From: Gallionella sp. | GTDB lineage: Bacteria > Pseudomonadota > Gammaproteobacteria > Burkholderiales > Gallionellaceae | DNA length: 64,000 nucleotides | Direction of reading: 5' to 3' | Assembly (NCBI GenBank): GCA_028710525.1 | Contig: JAQTTY010000006.1 | Location: 1-64,000, forward strand | Shown here: piece by piece, positions 9,373-18,288 of the stretch | Layout: every line of letters begins with the position of its first letter | How positions within the stretch are numbered: the first letter of the stretch is position 1 | Made by a program: the position numbers and the translations under genes | The notes under the pieces: model-generated | Databases searched by the model: none | What the model was told of the DNA's origin: nothing | Seen by the model: only the letters and a program-made list of their open reading frames with translations

Positions 9373-10509
9373 CTAAAGGATGATGCCGTATGGCCAGTTT
9401 TCACGTATCACTTGCGCCGGCATCAGCTTAAGCACACTCATCGCGAACTCTGTGTCTTCTGCGGACAGGGCGCGTAATGAATAAGCACGCAACAAGGTCT
9501 GCAAAGCCTTACCGAACATCGGTGGGTCTAGCATCTCGCCCTCGAACTTGATGGCGCCGCCCAACAGCGCGTCAGCTTCTATCGCCGCCTTCAGTATCTG
9601 GATGCGCTGCGCCACCTCGCTAGGCGAAGGTGTGTAAGCAACCTTACATAAGTGTATGTGAGCGGGATGGATGACCTGCTTGCCGGTCAGCCCCATCGCT
9701 GATTCTTGGCACGCATGTTTATAGACCACATGCGATTCGCGTTCGCCATGCAGATCCAACCAGCGCCGCACGTCATGCGGTTCAACAAAAGTGGTCGGCA
9801 TACTGCTCGAACCGATCAGCGTTTCCACACCGCCGATTACGCCCTTACCAGCGATACGCGCCTCGAACATGATCTGATTGAGGAAGTATTTAAGCTCTTC
9901 GGTCCAATGCTCGGGCGTGATCTGTATACCCATCGCTTTGGAGAAGTCATGGATACCGAACACCACATGTTTGACCGTGCTGTATTGCATCAGGTCGGGC
10001 GCGATCTTGAGCGACTTGGGATGCTCGATGATGGGCTGTATGGTAATGGAATGATCGAGGCCGACCAAGAAACTGGATAGGTCACGTACCTCGGGCGCGC
10101 CATAGGCCTCACCCGCTTTGGCCAGCATCACCACATCGATATGCGGCGCCATATCCTTCACTAATTGCATGTCCAGTTCGTACTCTTCGGTACGGAATGG
10201 ATTCACGCGTATCGCAATAGCGACCTGATGATGGCGCTTGAACAGCGGCAGCTCCTGACGCAGCAAAGTTCGGCTCAACTCCTTCTGCCGACATCCGTCT
10301 TCCAAGTCGAATATCAGCGTGTGTGCATGAGTGGCATGCGCGTGCTTCTTCATACGTAGCGCCGCAGCTTCCAAGTCTTCGTAGATACCCAGCGCGGGGG
10401 CGTACTTCACCGGCGGATAATAGAGTTGTATGCCCGGCCAGTAGCCACCCAGCATACTGGTATCGACCTTCTTGGCGACGGCGCCGTCGCTATGGTGCAT
10501 GCTCTTCAT
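9373..10509 (-). CDS. CitE/HpcH-family CoA-ester lyase (paralogue A, 378 aa)
   Basis: TIM-barrel aldolase of the HpcH/HpaI-CitE superfamily, which reversibly cleaves 3-hydroxyacyl-CoA esters such as malyl-, methylmalyl- or citramalyl-CoA. Family marks are LIFDLEDG, the conserved Arg in IRVNPF, the metal-ligand Glu in PIIEHP and the Asp in GIHDFSKAMG. It is longer than ordinary CitE proteins (about 290-320) because of an N-terminal extension and extra C-terminal helices. A GGGGG Shine-Dalgarno precedes ATG 10509. A second Met at codon 4 is an alternative. It is distinct from the two plus-strand paralogues. The exact substrate is unknown; context suggests a C4/C5 dicarboxyl-CoA. Confidence 0.75.
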   Translation of the reverse strand: MKSMHHSDGAVAKKVDTSMLGGYWPGIQLYYPPVKYAPALGIYEDLEAAALRMKKHAHATHAHTLIFDLEDGCRQKELSRTLLRQELPLFKRHHQVAIAIRVNPFRTEEYELDMQLVKDMAPHIDVVMLAKAGEAYGAPEVRDLSSFLVGLDHSITIQPIIEHPKSLKIAPDLMQYSTVKHVVFGIHDFSKAMGIQITPEHWTEELKYFLNQIMFEARIAGKGVIGGVETLIGSSSMPTTFVEPHDVRRWLDLHGERESHVVYKHACQESAMGLTGKQVIHPAHIHLCKVAYTPSPSEVAQRIQILKAAIEADALLGGAIKFEGEMLDPPMFGKALQTLLRAYSLRALSAEDTEFAMSVLKLMPAQVIRENWPYGIIL

Positions 10510-10526
10510 AAGACCCCCTGCTGTGG

Positions 10527-11261
10527 TTATTCCAGATGATTCAAGTAATGATGCTTATCGGTCAGACACAAACCCAAGCGCCATTCCATAGGCTTATCGC
10601 CATAGGTGAACGAAACTCTTTCTATGCTCAACAACGGCGTACCTACCTTGAGTGACAACGCCGCCGCCATCTGTGCATCTGCGCCTATGGCCGTCAAACG
10701 TTCCTCGGCGCGCACCATGCGTATGCCCAACTCGGACTCATACATGCGGTACATTGAGCCGTTGTAACGCTCTATCAGCGCTGTGTTCACGCCTTTAAAT
10801 GCCGCAGCAGGCAACACGATGTGGTCATGGATAAGCGGCTTACCCGAGAACAACAGCAGCCGCTTGATCTCGATCACCACACTGCCGGCCTTGATTGCCA
10901 GTAATCGCGCCATCTCTGCTGATGCCTTGACGCGCTCGCAACTTAGCAACTGATTGTCCAACAGCTCCTTACCACCATCGGCTGCAACCAAACGCAGGAA
11001 GCGTAACTTGACCTCTTCCTCGCTATGCGTCGCCACATAAGTGCCTTTGCCCTGACGACGCATCAAAATCTTCTCCGCAGCCAGTTCGTCTATCGCCTTA
11101 CGCACCGTACCCTGACTCACACCATAGCGATCGGCCAGATCAAACTCACTTGGAATAGCCGCGCCTGGCGCCCACTCGCCCGCAATCAGGCTCTGCGTGA
11201 TCAGAGATTTGATCTGGCGGTACAGTGGCTGGAACAGCGGTGATGTCTTGACCTGATTCAT
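10527..11261 (-). CDS. GntR-family transcriptional regulator (HutC/UTRA type)
   Basis: A 244-residue regulator with an N-terminal winged helix-turn-helix. Marks are GEWAPGAAIPSEFDLADRYG, then SQGTVRKAIDELAAEKILMR and RRQGKGTYVA (residues about 25-80). A C-terminal UTRA ligand domain includes the ERLTAIGADAQMAAALSLK region and the closing LSIERVSF. HutC-type GntR proteins usually repress neighbouring catabolic genes until a pathway acid or CoA-ester binds. It lies at the centre of the divergent CoA-ester cluster. The 7-5-7 palindrome at 11330-11348 is its most likely operator. Confidence 0.9.
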   Translation of the reverse strand: MNQVKTSPLFQPLYRQIKSLITQSLIAGEWAPGAAIPSEFDLADRYGVSQGTVRKAIDELAAEKILMRRQGKGTYVATHSEEEVKLRFLRLVAADGGKELLDNQLLSCERVKASAEMARLLAIKAGSVVIEIKRLLLFSGKPLIHDHIVLPAAAFKGVNTALIERYNGSMYRMYESELGIRMVRAEERLTAIGADAQMAAALSLKVGTPLLSIERVSFTYGDKPMEWRLGLCLTDKHHYLNHLE

Positions 11262-11329
11262 CTGTGTGTTTTCGTATTTCGTTGCGGCAATTTATAGCAC
11301 GCTGTTTTTCACAAGTCTAGTGTTTTATG

Positions 11330-11348
11330 TCTTATAGAAGATATAAGA
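11330..11348. promoter_or_regulatory. probable GntR operator (perfect inverted repeat)
   Basis: TCTTATA-GAAGA-TATAAGA has perfect 7-bp arms with a 5-bp spacer. It ends 6 bp upstream of the -35 box of the plus-strand operon and lies 69 bp from the GntR start, a position that could control both divergent units. Confidence 0.65.
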
Positions 11349-11354
11349 ATTTCA

Positions 11355-11383
11355 TTGACACCAAAAATCCACGCCGATAGAAT
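11355..11383 (+). promoter_or_regulatory. sigma-70 promoter of the CoA-lyase/hydratase operon
   Basis: TTGACA (11355-11360), a 17-nt spacer and TAGAAT (11378-11383). The -35 is perfect and the -10 matches 5 of 6. The start codon at 11440 is about 50 nt downstream of the predicted start site. Confidence 0.75.
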
Positions 11384-11439
11384 CCACCGCACACCAGACA
11401 CTCGGTCGCAGACTCAGGGTGCCCCAATGGAGGATACAA

Positions 11440-12327
11440 ATGAAACAGCATTTCCGGCCACGACGTTCGATGCTCTATGTACCCGGTTGCAACACGCGCT
11501 ATCTGGAGAAAGCGCGCAACCTGCCAGCTGATTGTGTGATCCTTGATCTAGGCGACCCCATCCTCATCACCGCTAAAGAGACCTCCCGCGCTCAAGTAGT
11601 CGCGGCCATCAAACAAGGCGGCTACGGCGAACGCGAAGTCGTCGTGCGCGTCAACGATATGAAATCTCCTTGGGGCCACGATGACGTCAAAGCAGTCGCA
11701 CCGCTCGGGGCCGATGCCATTCTGTTTACTAATATAGAGAGTCGCGCTGATGTAATGGAAGCTATCGCCGCACTGGATGCAGCAGGCGGCAAGGACACGC
11801 CAGTGATGGTGATGATAGAAAGCCCGTTGGCTGTGCTACATGCCGAAGAGATTGCCAGCGCCTCAGACCGTATCGCCTGCATGATCGTCGCCACCTCCGA
11901 TCTAATCTCGCAGATGCACGCGCACACCACCAAAGATCGCGTACCGCTGCTGACTAGCTTGTCGCTAGTGATCTTGGCAGCTCGCGCCTATAAGCGCGGC
12001 GTGGTGGATGGCATCAATAGTCACCTCAAAAATATGGAAGCCTTCGAGTACGCCTGCCGCCTAGGTCGCGACTTGGGCTTCGACGGCAAATCGTTGGTCC
12101 ATCCGCTACAACTCGCTTATGCCAACGACGCTTACACGCCTAAGGTTTCTGAAGTCGCTGTGGCACGCGAGATTATCAGCGCGTTGTCTGCCGCTAATGC
12201 TGCGGGTCGCGGTACCGTAGTCGTGAATGACCGACTAGTGGAACACCATCACATCAAAGCTGCTCAGCATCTGATCGACTTGAGCGAGATGATAGAAAAA
12301 CTGGAAGCCTCCCATGCCCAATACTAA
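11440..12327 (+). CDS. CitE/HpcH-family CoA-ester lyase (paralogue B, 295 aa)
   Basis: Closest in length and layout to classical CitE or malyl-CoA lyase. Motifs seen: RRSMLYVPGCNTRYLEKA, the Arg in VVVRVND, the metal-ligand Glu in VMIESPLA, an Asp in ATSDLISQ, and the KSLVHPLQLAYANDAYTP stretch near the C-terminus. One oddity is that the usual DLED core motif reads DLGD (VILDLGDPI), so the conserved acidic residue is a Gly. The start ATG 11440 has GGAGG 7 nt upstream. An in-frame GTG at 11419 is less likely. It is first in the plus-strand operon and overlaps the hydratase gene by 14 nt. The substrate is probably malyl-, beta-methylmalyl- or citramalyl-CoA. Confidence 0.8.
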   Translation: MKQHFRPRRSMLYVPGCNTRYLEKARNLPADCVILDLGDPILITAKETSRAQVVAAIKQGGYGEREVVVRVNDMKSPWGHDDVKAVAPLGADAILFTNIESRADVMEAIAALDAAGGKDTPVMVMIESPLAVLHAEEIASASDRIACMIVATSDLISQMHAHTTKDRVPLLTSLSLVILAARAYKRGVVDGINSHLKNMEAFEYACRLGRDLGFDGKSLVHPLQLAYANDAYTPKVSEVAVAREIISALSAANAAGRGTVVVNDRLVEHHHIKAAQHLIDLSEMIEKLEASHAQY

Positions 12328-13390
12328 ACACACGCCCGGACGCGGCAACTACTTCGAAGACTTCCAGTTTGGCCAAGTATTCCACCACGCCACGCCACGC
12401 ACGCTTAGCGATGGTGATTGCGCCTTATATATCGGCCTCACCGGCAGCCGCCACATCCTGCACAGCGCCCGTCCCGTCGCCCACGCGCTTGGATATCAAG
12501 ATCGCACCGTAGACGACTTGCTCGCCTTCCATATCGCCTTCGGCAAAACAGTCCCAGATATCTCAGTAAACGCCGTAGCCAATCTTGGCTATGCCGATGT
12601 GCGCTTCATCCAACCCGTCTATCCCGGCGACACCCTCAGCACCACCTCGACCGTGATCGGTCTCAAGCAGAATTCCAGTGGCACGAATGGCGTGGTGTAT
12701 GTGCATTCCGTGGCGCGCAATCAAGACCGCATCGCCGTGCTGGAGTGGAAGCGCTGGGTGATGGTGCACAAACAAGATCACGCGCATCGCGCGCCCAACA
12801 CCGTCATCCCTGAACTGCCAGCGGTGGTGCCAGTCGGGATGTTGTCCGTGCCCAAGTTCTTAGATATCGGCAAGTTCGAAACCGCGCTCACCGGCAGTGA
12901 TCGCTTATGGGATGACTACACACCCGGCGAGCGTATCAATCATCCCGCTGGCATGACTGTGGACGACAGCGACCACACGCTGGCGACCAAGCTCTATCAG
13001 AACAATGCGCGTCTGCATTTCGATGCGCAGATGATGCAGTCCACGCCCTTCGGTCGCCGCCTCATGTATGGCGGCCACGTCATCTCAGTATGCCGCGCTC
13101 TGTCCTACGATGGACTAGAGAATGCGCTCAGCATCGCCGCCATCAATGCCGGCACGCATAGCAACCCCAGCTTCGGTGGCGACACCTTCTACACATGGAC
13201 AGAAGTGCTGGAACGCTGGGAGCTGCCCGACCGCAGCGACCTAGGCGCGCTGCGCTTACGCATGGTCGGTCTGAAGAATATGAGCGCCGACAGTTTGCAA
13301 CACACCCATATCGAGAAGGATGGCAAGCAGGTCTACCATCCCAATGTTGTGCTCGATCTCGACTACACCGTCTTCATGCCACGCAGATAA
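12314..13390 (+). CDS. mesaconyl-CoA hydratase / beta-methylmalyl-CoA dehydratase-like (MaoC double hot dog)
   Basis: A 358-residue protein of the MaoC superfamily with two hot-dog halves. It strongly recalls the mesaconyl-CoA hydratases of the ethylmalonyl-CoA and 3-hydroxypropionate pathways: the GNYFEDFQFGQVFHHATPRT start, VNAVANLGYADVRF, the PVYPGDTL...STVIGLKQNS block, and RLMYGGHVISVCRALSYDG in the second half. Family members interconvert beta-methylmalyl-CoA and mesaconyl-CoA. Length matches. It sits between two CoA-ester lyase genes, which is the expected pairing, since a lyase makes or breaks the hydroxyacyl-CoA that this enzyme dehydrates. Confidence is high for the family and moderate for the exact isomer. 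Confidence 0.85.
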   Translation: MPNTKHTPGRGNYFEDFQFGQVFHHATPRTLSDGDCALYIGLTGSRHILHSARPVAHALGYQDRTVDDLLAFHIAFGKTVPDISVNAVANLGYADVRFIQPVYPGDTLSTTSTVIGLKQNSSGTNGVVYVHSVARNQDRIAVLEWKRWVMVHKQDHAHRAPNTVIPELPAVVPVGMLSVPKFLDIGKFETALTGSDRLWDDYTPGERINHPAGMTVDDSDHTLATKLYQNNARLHFDAQMMQSTPFGRRLMYGGHVISVCRALSYDGLENALSIAAINAGTHSNPSFGGDTFYTWTEVLERWELPDRSDLGALRLRMVGLKNMSADSLQHTHIEKDGKQVYHPNVVLDLDYTVFMPRR

Positions 13391-13400
13391 AGGAACGACT

Positions 13401-14390
13401 ATGACCGCCGTACATCCCAAGCTAGCTTTGTTCGGGGGCGAAAAGCCCTTCCCCGTCATCCCCAGCTGCGAACATTTCGCAGGCAGCGAGAAGCTCATCC
13501 TCAAGGCACTCGCCTTGCAAGACAGCTTAGGCCCCATCTTCGACATCACTTGCGATTGCGAAGACGGCGCGGCAGCCGGACAAGAACGTGAACACGCCGA
13601 AATGATCGTGCGTGTACTCAGCTCCGAAGTAAACAAACACAAGATGGCGGGTGCACGCATCCATGACTACACCCACCCTGCTTGGAAACAAGACATCGAC
13701 ATCTTGGTACGTGGCGCTGGCGAAGTGCTGGCTTACATCACCATCCCCAAATGCACCAAGGCCAGCCAAGCTGCGGAGATGATTGCCTATATCCAGAAGG
13801 TCGCGGTGACACGCGGCATCAAGCGCGAGATCCCTATTCATATCTTGGTCGAGACGCATGGCGCACTACACGATGCCTATGAGCTTGCCGCCCTGCCTTG
13901 GCTGCAAGTGTTGGACTTCGGCCTGATGGATTTCGTCAGCGGCCATCACGGCGCCATCCCCGCCTCCGCGATGCGCAGCCCCGGCCAGTTCGAACACAAA
14001 CTGCTGGCGCGCGCCAAAGGCGAAGTCGTCTCGGCCGCACTGGCACACGGCGTAGTGCCCGCACACAATGTCACGTTGGATTTGAAGAATACCGAGACCA
14101 CCTTTGCCGACGCCAGCCGCGCGCGCAACGAGTTCGGCTTCCTGCGCATGTGGAGCATCTACCCCACCCAGATACAAGCCATCGTCGATGCGATGAAACC
14201 AGACTACGCAGAAGTAAGCGACGCCGCCAACATCCTGCTCGCCGCCCAAGCTGCCGAATGGGGCCCAATACAATACGACGGCGAACTACACGACCGCGCA
14301 ACTTATAGATACTTCTGGGAAGTGCTGCAAAAAGCCAAACTCACTGGTGTGGAGATCAGTGCAGAGGCAAATCAAGCTTTCTTTAGCTAA
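13401..14390 (+). CDS. HpcH/HpaI-CitE-family CoA-ester lyase (paralogue C, 329 aa)
   Basis: Third CoA-ester lyase in the cluster. It resembles the proteobacterial malyl-CoA/beta-methylmalyl-CoA lyase group starting with a phenotype such as LFGGEKPFPVIPSCEHFAG. It has the core motif DITCDCEDGAA, Arg in ARIHDY, Glu in HILVETHGA and Asp in LDFGLMDFVSGHHG. ATG 13401 follows AAGGAACG and is 10 nt after the hydratase stop; a longer in-frame start at 13320 would lie inside that gene. Probably cleaves or forms beta-methylmalyl-CoA (glyoxylate plus propionyl-CoA) or malyl-CoA (glyoxylate plus acetyl-CoA). It is the last gene before the terminator at 14405. Confidence 0.8.
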   Translation: MTAVHPKLALFGGEKPFPVIPSCEHFAGSEKLILKALALQDSLGPIFDITCDCEDGAAAGQEREHAEMIVRVLSSEVNKHKMAGARIHDYTHPAWKQDIDILVRGAGEVLAYITIPKCTKASQAAEMIAYIQKVAVTRGIKREIPIHILVETHGALHDAYELAALPWLQVLDFGLMDFVSGHHGAIPASAMRSPGQFEHKLLARAKGEVVSAALAHGVVPAHNVTLDLKNTETTFADASRARNEFGFLRMWSIYPTQIQAIVDAMKPDYAEVSDAANILLAAQAAEWGPIQYDGELHDRATYRYFWEVLQKAKLTGVEISAEANQAFFS

Positions 14391-14404
14391 GCTGGAGCAG
14401 AATT

Positions 14405-14438
14405 AAAAAACGCCGTTGATAATTCAACAGCGTTTTTT
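14405..14438 (+). terminator. rho-independent terminator of the CoA-lyase operon
   Basis: AAAAAACGCCGTTGA-TAAT-TCAACAGCGTTTTTT, a 15-bp stem with one mismatch ending in six T. It begins 14 nt after the stop codon at 14390. Confidence 0.85.
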
Positions 14439-14510
14439 GGATGTATCCAAATGAACAATCGGTCAATCCTTAGTGCCTCATGAATTGAAACCTGCAAAAT
14501 GCTGCAAACG

Positions 14511-14535
14511 AAAAAGCCGTTGGTTCCCCAACGGC
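14511..14535 (-). terminator. terminator of the DUF2799 lipoprotein gene
   Basis: GCCGTTGG (14516-14523) pairs with CCAACGGC (14528-14535) around TTCC. On the minus strand the hairpin is followed by a U-run from 14515-14511. It lies 25 nt past the stop at 14560. Confidence 0.7.
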
Positions 14536-14559
14536 ATTTCATTCTACGTAGCGCATCTC

Positions 14560-15144
14560 TCAGTGCCTGACTGGATGCGCATCCATCTCCACATGGAACA
14601 ATCTGTCCTTGGCCTCGCGCAGATGATCTTCCGTCTCGTCCAAGTCATGCGCTAACTTTTTGCGTTCGCGGGCATTGTTGTCGCGCTCTTTGTCGCTCTT
14701 GGTTTTTTCGTCGGCACGACGGGATTTTTCGATGTCTTCTTTGATACGGGTGCGTTCTTTTTCCAAGTCTTTCACGCGCACTTGAGCTTGATGGACTTTG
14801 CTACCTTCGCGATAGGAGTCCATAAAGTCTGCAGCACTCGTGTACGGACAGACCGAGTTAGCGGAGTTGCCGCTCTTACCCAGATAGAAGCCATGCTCAG
14901 GTGTGCAATAGTTGCGCAGACCATCATCACGGCCCAGCAGATAGTTTTGATTGTCGGGTGTCACTTTAGCCTTGGCGCAATCCTTTACGTACTCGTCGAA
15001 GATAGCGGTGTATTTGCCCGTACTGCCATCTTCATAACCAACCTTGCGCCAATCGGCATTCAGGCATTCCTTCTCGCTCATGCTGGAACAAGCGGCCAGC
15101 ATCAACACGCACATCAGACCTACACCACGCTTCATAGACTGCAT
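14560..15144 (-). CDS. DUF2799-type lipoprotein
   Basis: A 194-residue predicted outer-membrane or periplasmic lipoprotein. The signal peptide ends in a lipobox (MLAAC), giving the mature N-terminal Cys at about residue 19. The middle region (DWRKVGYEDGSTGK, LLGRDDGLRNYCTPEHGFYLGKS) matches the small DUF2799 family of proteobacterial lipoproteins. The C-terminal third (about 118-185) is highly charged and probably a long coiled coil. GGAGGAG lies just before ATG 15144. The function is unknown. It is downstream of the RND operon on the same strand with a 58-nt gap, but its own terminator and RBS suggest an independent gene. Confidence 0.8.
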   Translation of the reverse strand: MQSMKRGVGLMCVLMLAACSSMSEKECLNADWRKVGYEDGSTGKYTAIFDEYVKDCAKAKVTPDNQNYLLGRDDGLRNYCTPEHGFYLGKSGNSANSVCPYTSAADFMDSYREGSKVHQAQVRVKDLEKERTRIKEDIEKSRRADEKTKSDKERDNNARERKKLAHDLDETEDHLREAKDRLFHVEMDAHPVRH

Positions 15145-15202
15145 ATCTCCTCCGAAAGATCGTTAGAACCGAGCGGATTCTAGCAGCCTAGCGAGAAGAT
15201 GT

Positions 15203-18200
15203 TTACTCTGCCTGCAAACCCAAATCGCGGTCGCTACGACGCAGCGACTTGAGCTTCTTGCTGATGTCATCGACGAAGGTGAACACCACCGGCACGACAA
15301 ACAAACTGATAACCGTAGAGGTGATCAAGCCACCAATCACCGCAGTTGCCATCGGCATACGGAAGCTGGGATCTGCACCTAGACCCATCGCGATAGGCAA
15401 CATACCGGCACCCATGGCGATGGTGGTCATCACAATAGGGCGTGCACGTTTGGAGCAAGCGTCAAGCAAGGCATCACCCAGACTCATGCCCATGTCACGT
15501 CTAGCCATGATGGCGTAGTCCACCAACAGGATGGAGTTCTTGGTAACGATACCCATCAGCATCAACAGACCAATCAAGGACGGCATGGAGAAACTGCTAT
15601 GCGTCACCAATAGCGCAACAAAAGCACCACCGAAGGCGAAAGGCAAAGCGGCCAAGATGGTAATGGGTTGCAAGAAGTCTTTGAACAACAGCACCAGCAC
15701 GATGTACACGCACATCACTCCGGTGAGCATGGCCAAACCGAAGCTGCCAAACAGTTCCTGCATACGCTCTACGTCGCCGGATTCTGCACGCTTCACACCT
15801 GCTGGTAATTTCACCAAGCTAGGTAGCTTGTTCACCTCGGCCAGCACGTCACCGAGTTGTCTGCCGTTCAGCTCGACGTTGATGGCAACGTTACGACTAC
15901 GATCCAAGCGGCTAATCTGCGCGGAGCCGCTGCTCATGCCGATGTCGGCGACATTGCCCAACATCACATTGCCATTCTTACCATGCACCGGCAGACGCGC
16001 CAGCACATCGATCTGCTGACGTGCCGACTCGGGCATCATCACGCGTATCGGCACTTGGCGTTGCGGCAGATTGAGTTTGGCCAAGGCCACGCTGTAGTCA
16101 CCCGCCGTGGCGATACGCACCACGTCGCCCACACTTTCTGCGGTCACGCCCAAGTCGGCCATACGCGCAAAGTTAGGACGCACGCTGATCTCGGGACGTA
16201 CCAAACTAGCAGTGGAAGTGACGTTACCTAAACCTTTGACAGTACGTATCTCACGTTCCACGGTGCGCACTGCATCGATCAGCGCGGTGGCATCGTCGCT
16301 CTTGAGCAAGAGTTGCAGCTTCTCGCCGTTGTCGCCCATGCCAATCGCGATACGTGCGCCCGGCAGGTCTTTCAGCTTGTCGCGTATCTGTTTCTCCACG
16401 CCGCTCTGGGTGAGCTTGCGCTCGGAGCGATGCGTCAGTTTCACGGTGAGATTCGCCTTGCGCACATCGGACTCGCTACCCGCCGAGAACATATCTCCGC
16501 TCGCACCACGACCCACGGCCGAAAATACTTGCTTCACATCGGGCAACTGCATCAACAACACACGCGCCTGTTCAGCTAATGCTGCGCTCTCTTCCAACGT
16601 GCTGCCTGGTGGTAGCTCCAAGGTCACCTGGGTCTGTGCCTTATCGGCTGGTGGCACAAAACCGCTAGGCAATAAGGGGATGAGCATCAGCGAGCCAACG
16701 AAGAAAGCGATGGCCAGCAGTGTGGTCGCCAGGCGATGGCCCAAACACCATTTCGCCGCGCGAAGATACCAATTCATCAGCGCACTTTCCTTCTCTTCCA
16801 CCACAGAAGGCTTGAGCATATAGGCTGCCATCATAGGCGTGAGCAAACGCGCCACTACCAGCGAGGCCATGATGGCCAAAGCTGCCGTCCAACCGAACTG
16901 CTTGAAGAACTTACCTGGGATGCCCGCCATAAAAGCAGTAGGCAGGAACACCGAGACCAAAGTGAAGGTGGTCGCGACTACCGCCAGACCGATCTCATTG
17001 GTGGCTTCCATCGCCGCCTGATAAGGTGATTTACCCATGTGCAGATGGCGCGTGATGTTCTCGATCTCAACGATGGCATCATCCACCAAGATACCCACCA
17101 CCAATGCCAGCGACAGCAACGTCACGGTGTTAAGCGTGAAGCCTAGATACTGCATGCCGATAAAAGTAGGAATCACTGACAAAGGCAAGGCGGCCGCCGA
17201 GATAAAAGTGGCGCGCGCATCACGCAAGAACCACCACACTACCAAGACCGCGAGGATCGCGCCCTCATAAAGCAGATGCATAGAGCCTTCGAAGTTCTCC
17301 TGCACGCGCTCGAAGGAGTTGAAGGCCTCGCTGATCTTCATGTGGCTATGCTCTTCGTTGAGCTTGTCCACGGTCTTCTTCGCCTTCTCCGCTACAGTCA
17401 CTTCACTGCTGCCCTTGGTGCGGGTAATCTCAAAAGCGATGACGGGCTGTCCGTCTAGCGTGGCGTAGGAGTGGCGATCCATACGTGTGTCACGCACTGT
17501 TGCAAGTTGGTCGAGCCTATAGTGGCGTCCGTCCATCAGCACGATGTCCATCGCCGCCAATTCCTCTACCGTCGCCACGGTCGCTAGCATGCGGATGGAT
17601 TGCTCTGCCCCGCCCACATCACCTCGGCCACCGGAGGATTCCTGCTGGATCTTTTTGATCTGGCGCGAGATGTCGGCCAACGAGACGTTGAGCGCCTGCA
17701 CCTTGAGCGGATCGATCTCGACACGAATCTCTCTATCCACGCCGCCGATGCGCGTCACCTTGCCCACGCCCTGTGTCGCCAGCAGCGCCTTGCTCACATC
17801 GTTGTCGACGAACCAAGAAAGGTCCTGTTCGTCCATGCGATCCGACGAAATGCTATAGGTCAGAATCGCTCGGCCCGAGGTGTTGACCTTGGAGATGATG
17901 GGTTCCTTCATATCGCTGGGCAGATCGGAGCGGATGCGACTGATGGCATCGCGCACATCGTTCACCGCCTCGCTGACATCCTTCTCCAGATCGAACTCCA
18001 CTGACACCAATGCTTTTCCGTCAGTGATGTTGGCGTAGACATGCTGCACCTGCCCGAGACTCGCCACGGCGTTCTCAATCTTGCGCGCCACCTCGGTCTC
18101 CATCTGTGCCGGAGCCGCGCCTTCAAGAGTTGCTGTGATGGTGACGACTGGCAGCTCGATGTCAGGGAAATCTTGCACCATCATCGCCTTGTAGCTGCCC

Positions 18201-18277
18201 AAGCCCACTAGCGTGAGCATGATGAACAGCAGGATGGATGGGATAGGGTTGCGTATAGCCCAAGCGGAAAGATTCAT
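15203..18277 (-). CDS. RND efflux pump inner-membrane transporter (AcrB/HAE1-like)
   Basis: A 1024-residue proton-driven exporter with the RND topology: TM1 at the N-terminus (AIRNPIPSILLFIMLTLVGL), two large periplasmic loops, and two blocks of helices. The proton-relay pair is present as the two Asp in VGILVDDAIVEIEN. The closing helices contain MGIVTKNSILLVDYA. Most similar in style to the environmental HAE1 group (MdtB/MdtC, TriC-like) rather than metal pumps. It is the last gene of the operon tetR - outer-membrane channel - adaptor - pump, with a 12-nt gap after the adaptor. Substrates are probably hydrophobic drugs or biocides but cannot be specified. Confidence 0.93.
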   Translation of the reverse strand: MNLSAWAIRNPIPSILLFIMLTLVGLGSYKAMMVQDFPDIELPVVTITATLEGAAPAQMETEVARKIENAVASLGQVQHVYANITDGKALVSVEFDLEKDVSEAVNDVRDAISRIRSDLPSDMKEPIISKVNTSGRAILTYSISSDRMDEQDLSWFVDNDVSKALLATQGVGKVTRIGGVDREIRVEIDPLKVQALNVSLADISRQIKKIQQESSGGRGDVGGAEQSIRMLATVATVEELAAMDIVLMDGRHYRLDQLATVRDTRMDRHSYATLDGQPVIAFEITRTKGSSEVTVAEKAKKTVDKLNEEHSHMKISEAFNSFERVQENFEGSMHLLYEGAILAVLVVWWFLRDARATFISAAALPLSVIPTFIGMQYLGFTLNTVTLLSLALVVGILVDDAIVEIENITRHLHMGKSPYQAAMEATNEIGLAVVATTFTLVSVFLPTAFMAGIPGKFFKQFGWTAALAIMASLVVARLLTPMMAAYMLKPSVVEEKESALMNWYLRAAKWCLGHRLATTLLAIAFFVGSLMLIPLLPSGFVPPADKAQTQVTLELPPGSTLEESAALAEQARVLLMQLPDVKQVFSAVGRGASGDMFSAGSESDVRKANLTVKLTHRSERKLTQSGVEKQIRDKLKDLPGARIAIGMGDNGEKLQLLLKSDDATALIDAVRTVEREIRTVKGLGNVTSTASLVRPEISVRPNFARMADLGVTAESVGDVVRIATAGDYSVALAKLNLPQRQVPIRVMMPESARQQIDVLARLPVHGKNGNVMLGNVADIGMSSGSAQISRLDRSRNVAINVELNGRQLGDVLAEVNKLPSLVKLPAGVKRAESGDVERMQELFGSFGLAMLTGVMCVYIVLVLLFKDFLQPITILAALPFAFGGAFVALLVTHSSFSMPSLIGLLMLMGIVTKNSILLVDYAIMARRDMGMSLGDALLDACSKRARPIVMTTIAMGAGMLPIAMGLGADPSFRMPMATAVIGGLITSTVISLFVVPVVFTFVDDISKKLKSLRRSDRDLGLQAE

Positions 18278-18288
18278 GTCAGCTCCGC

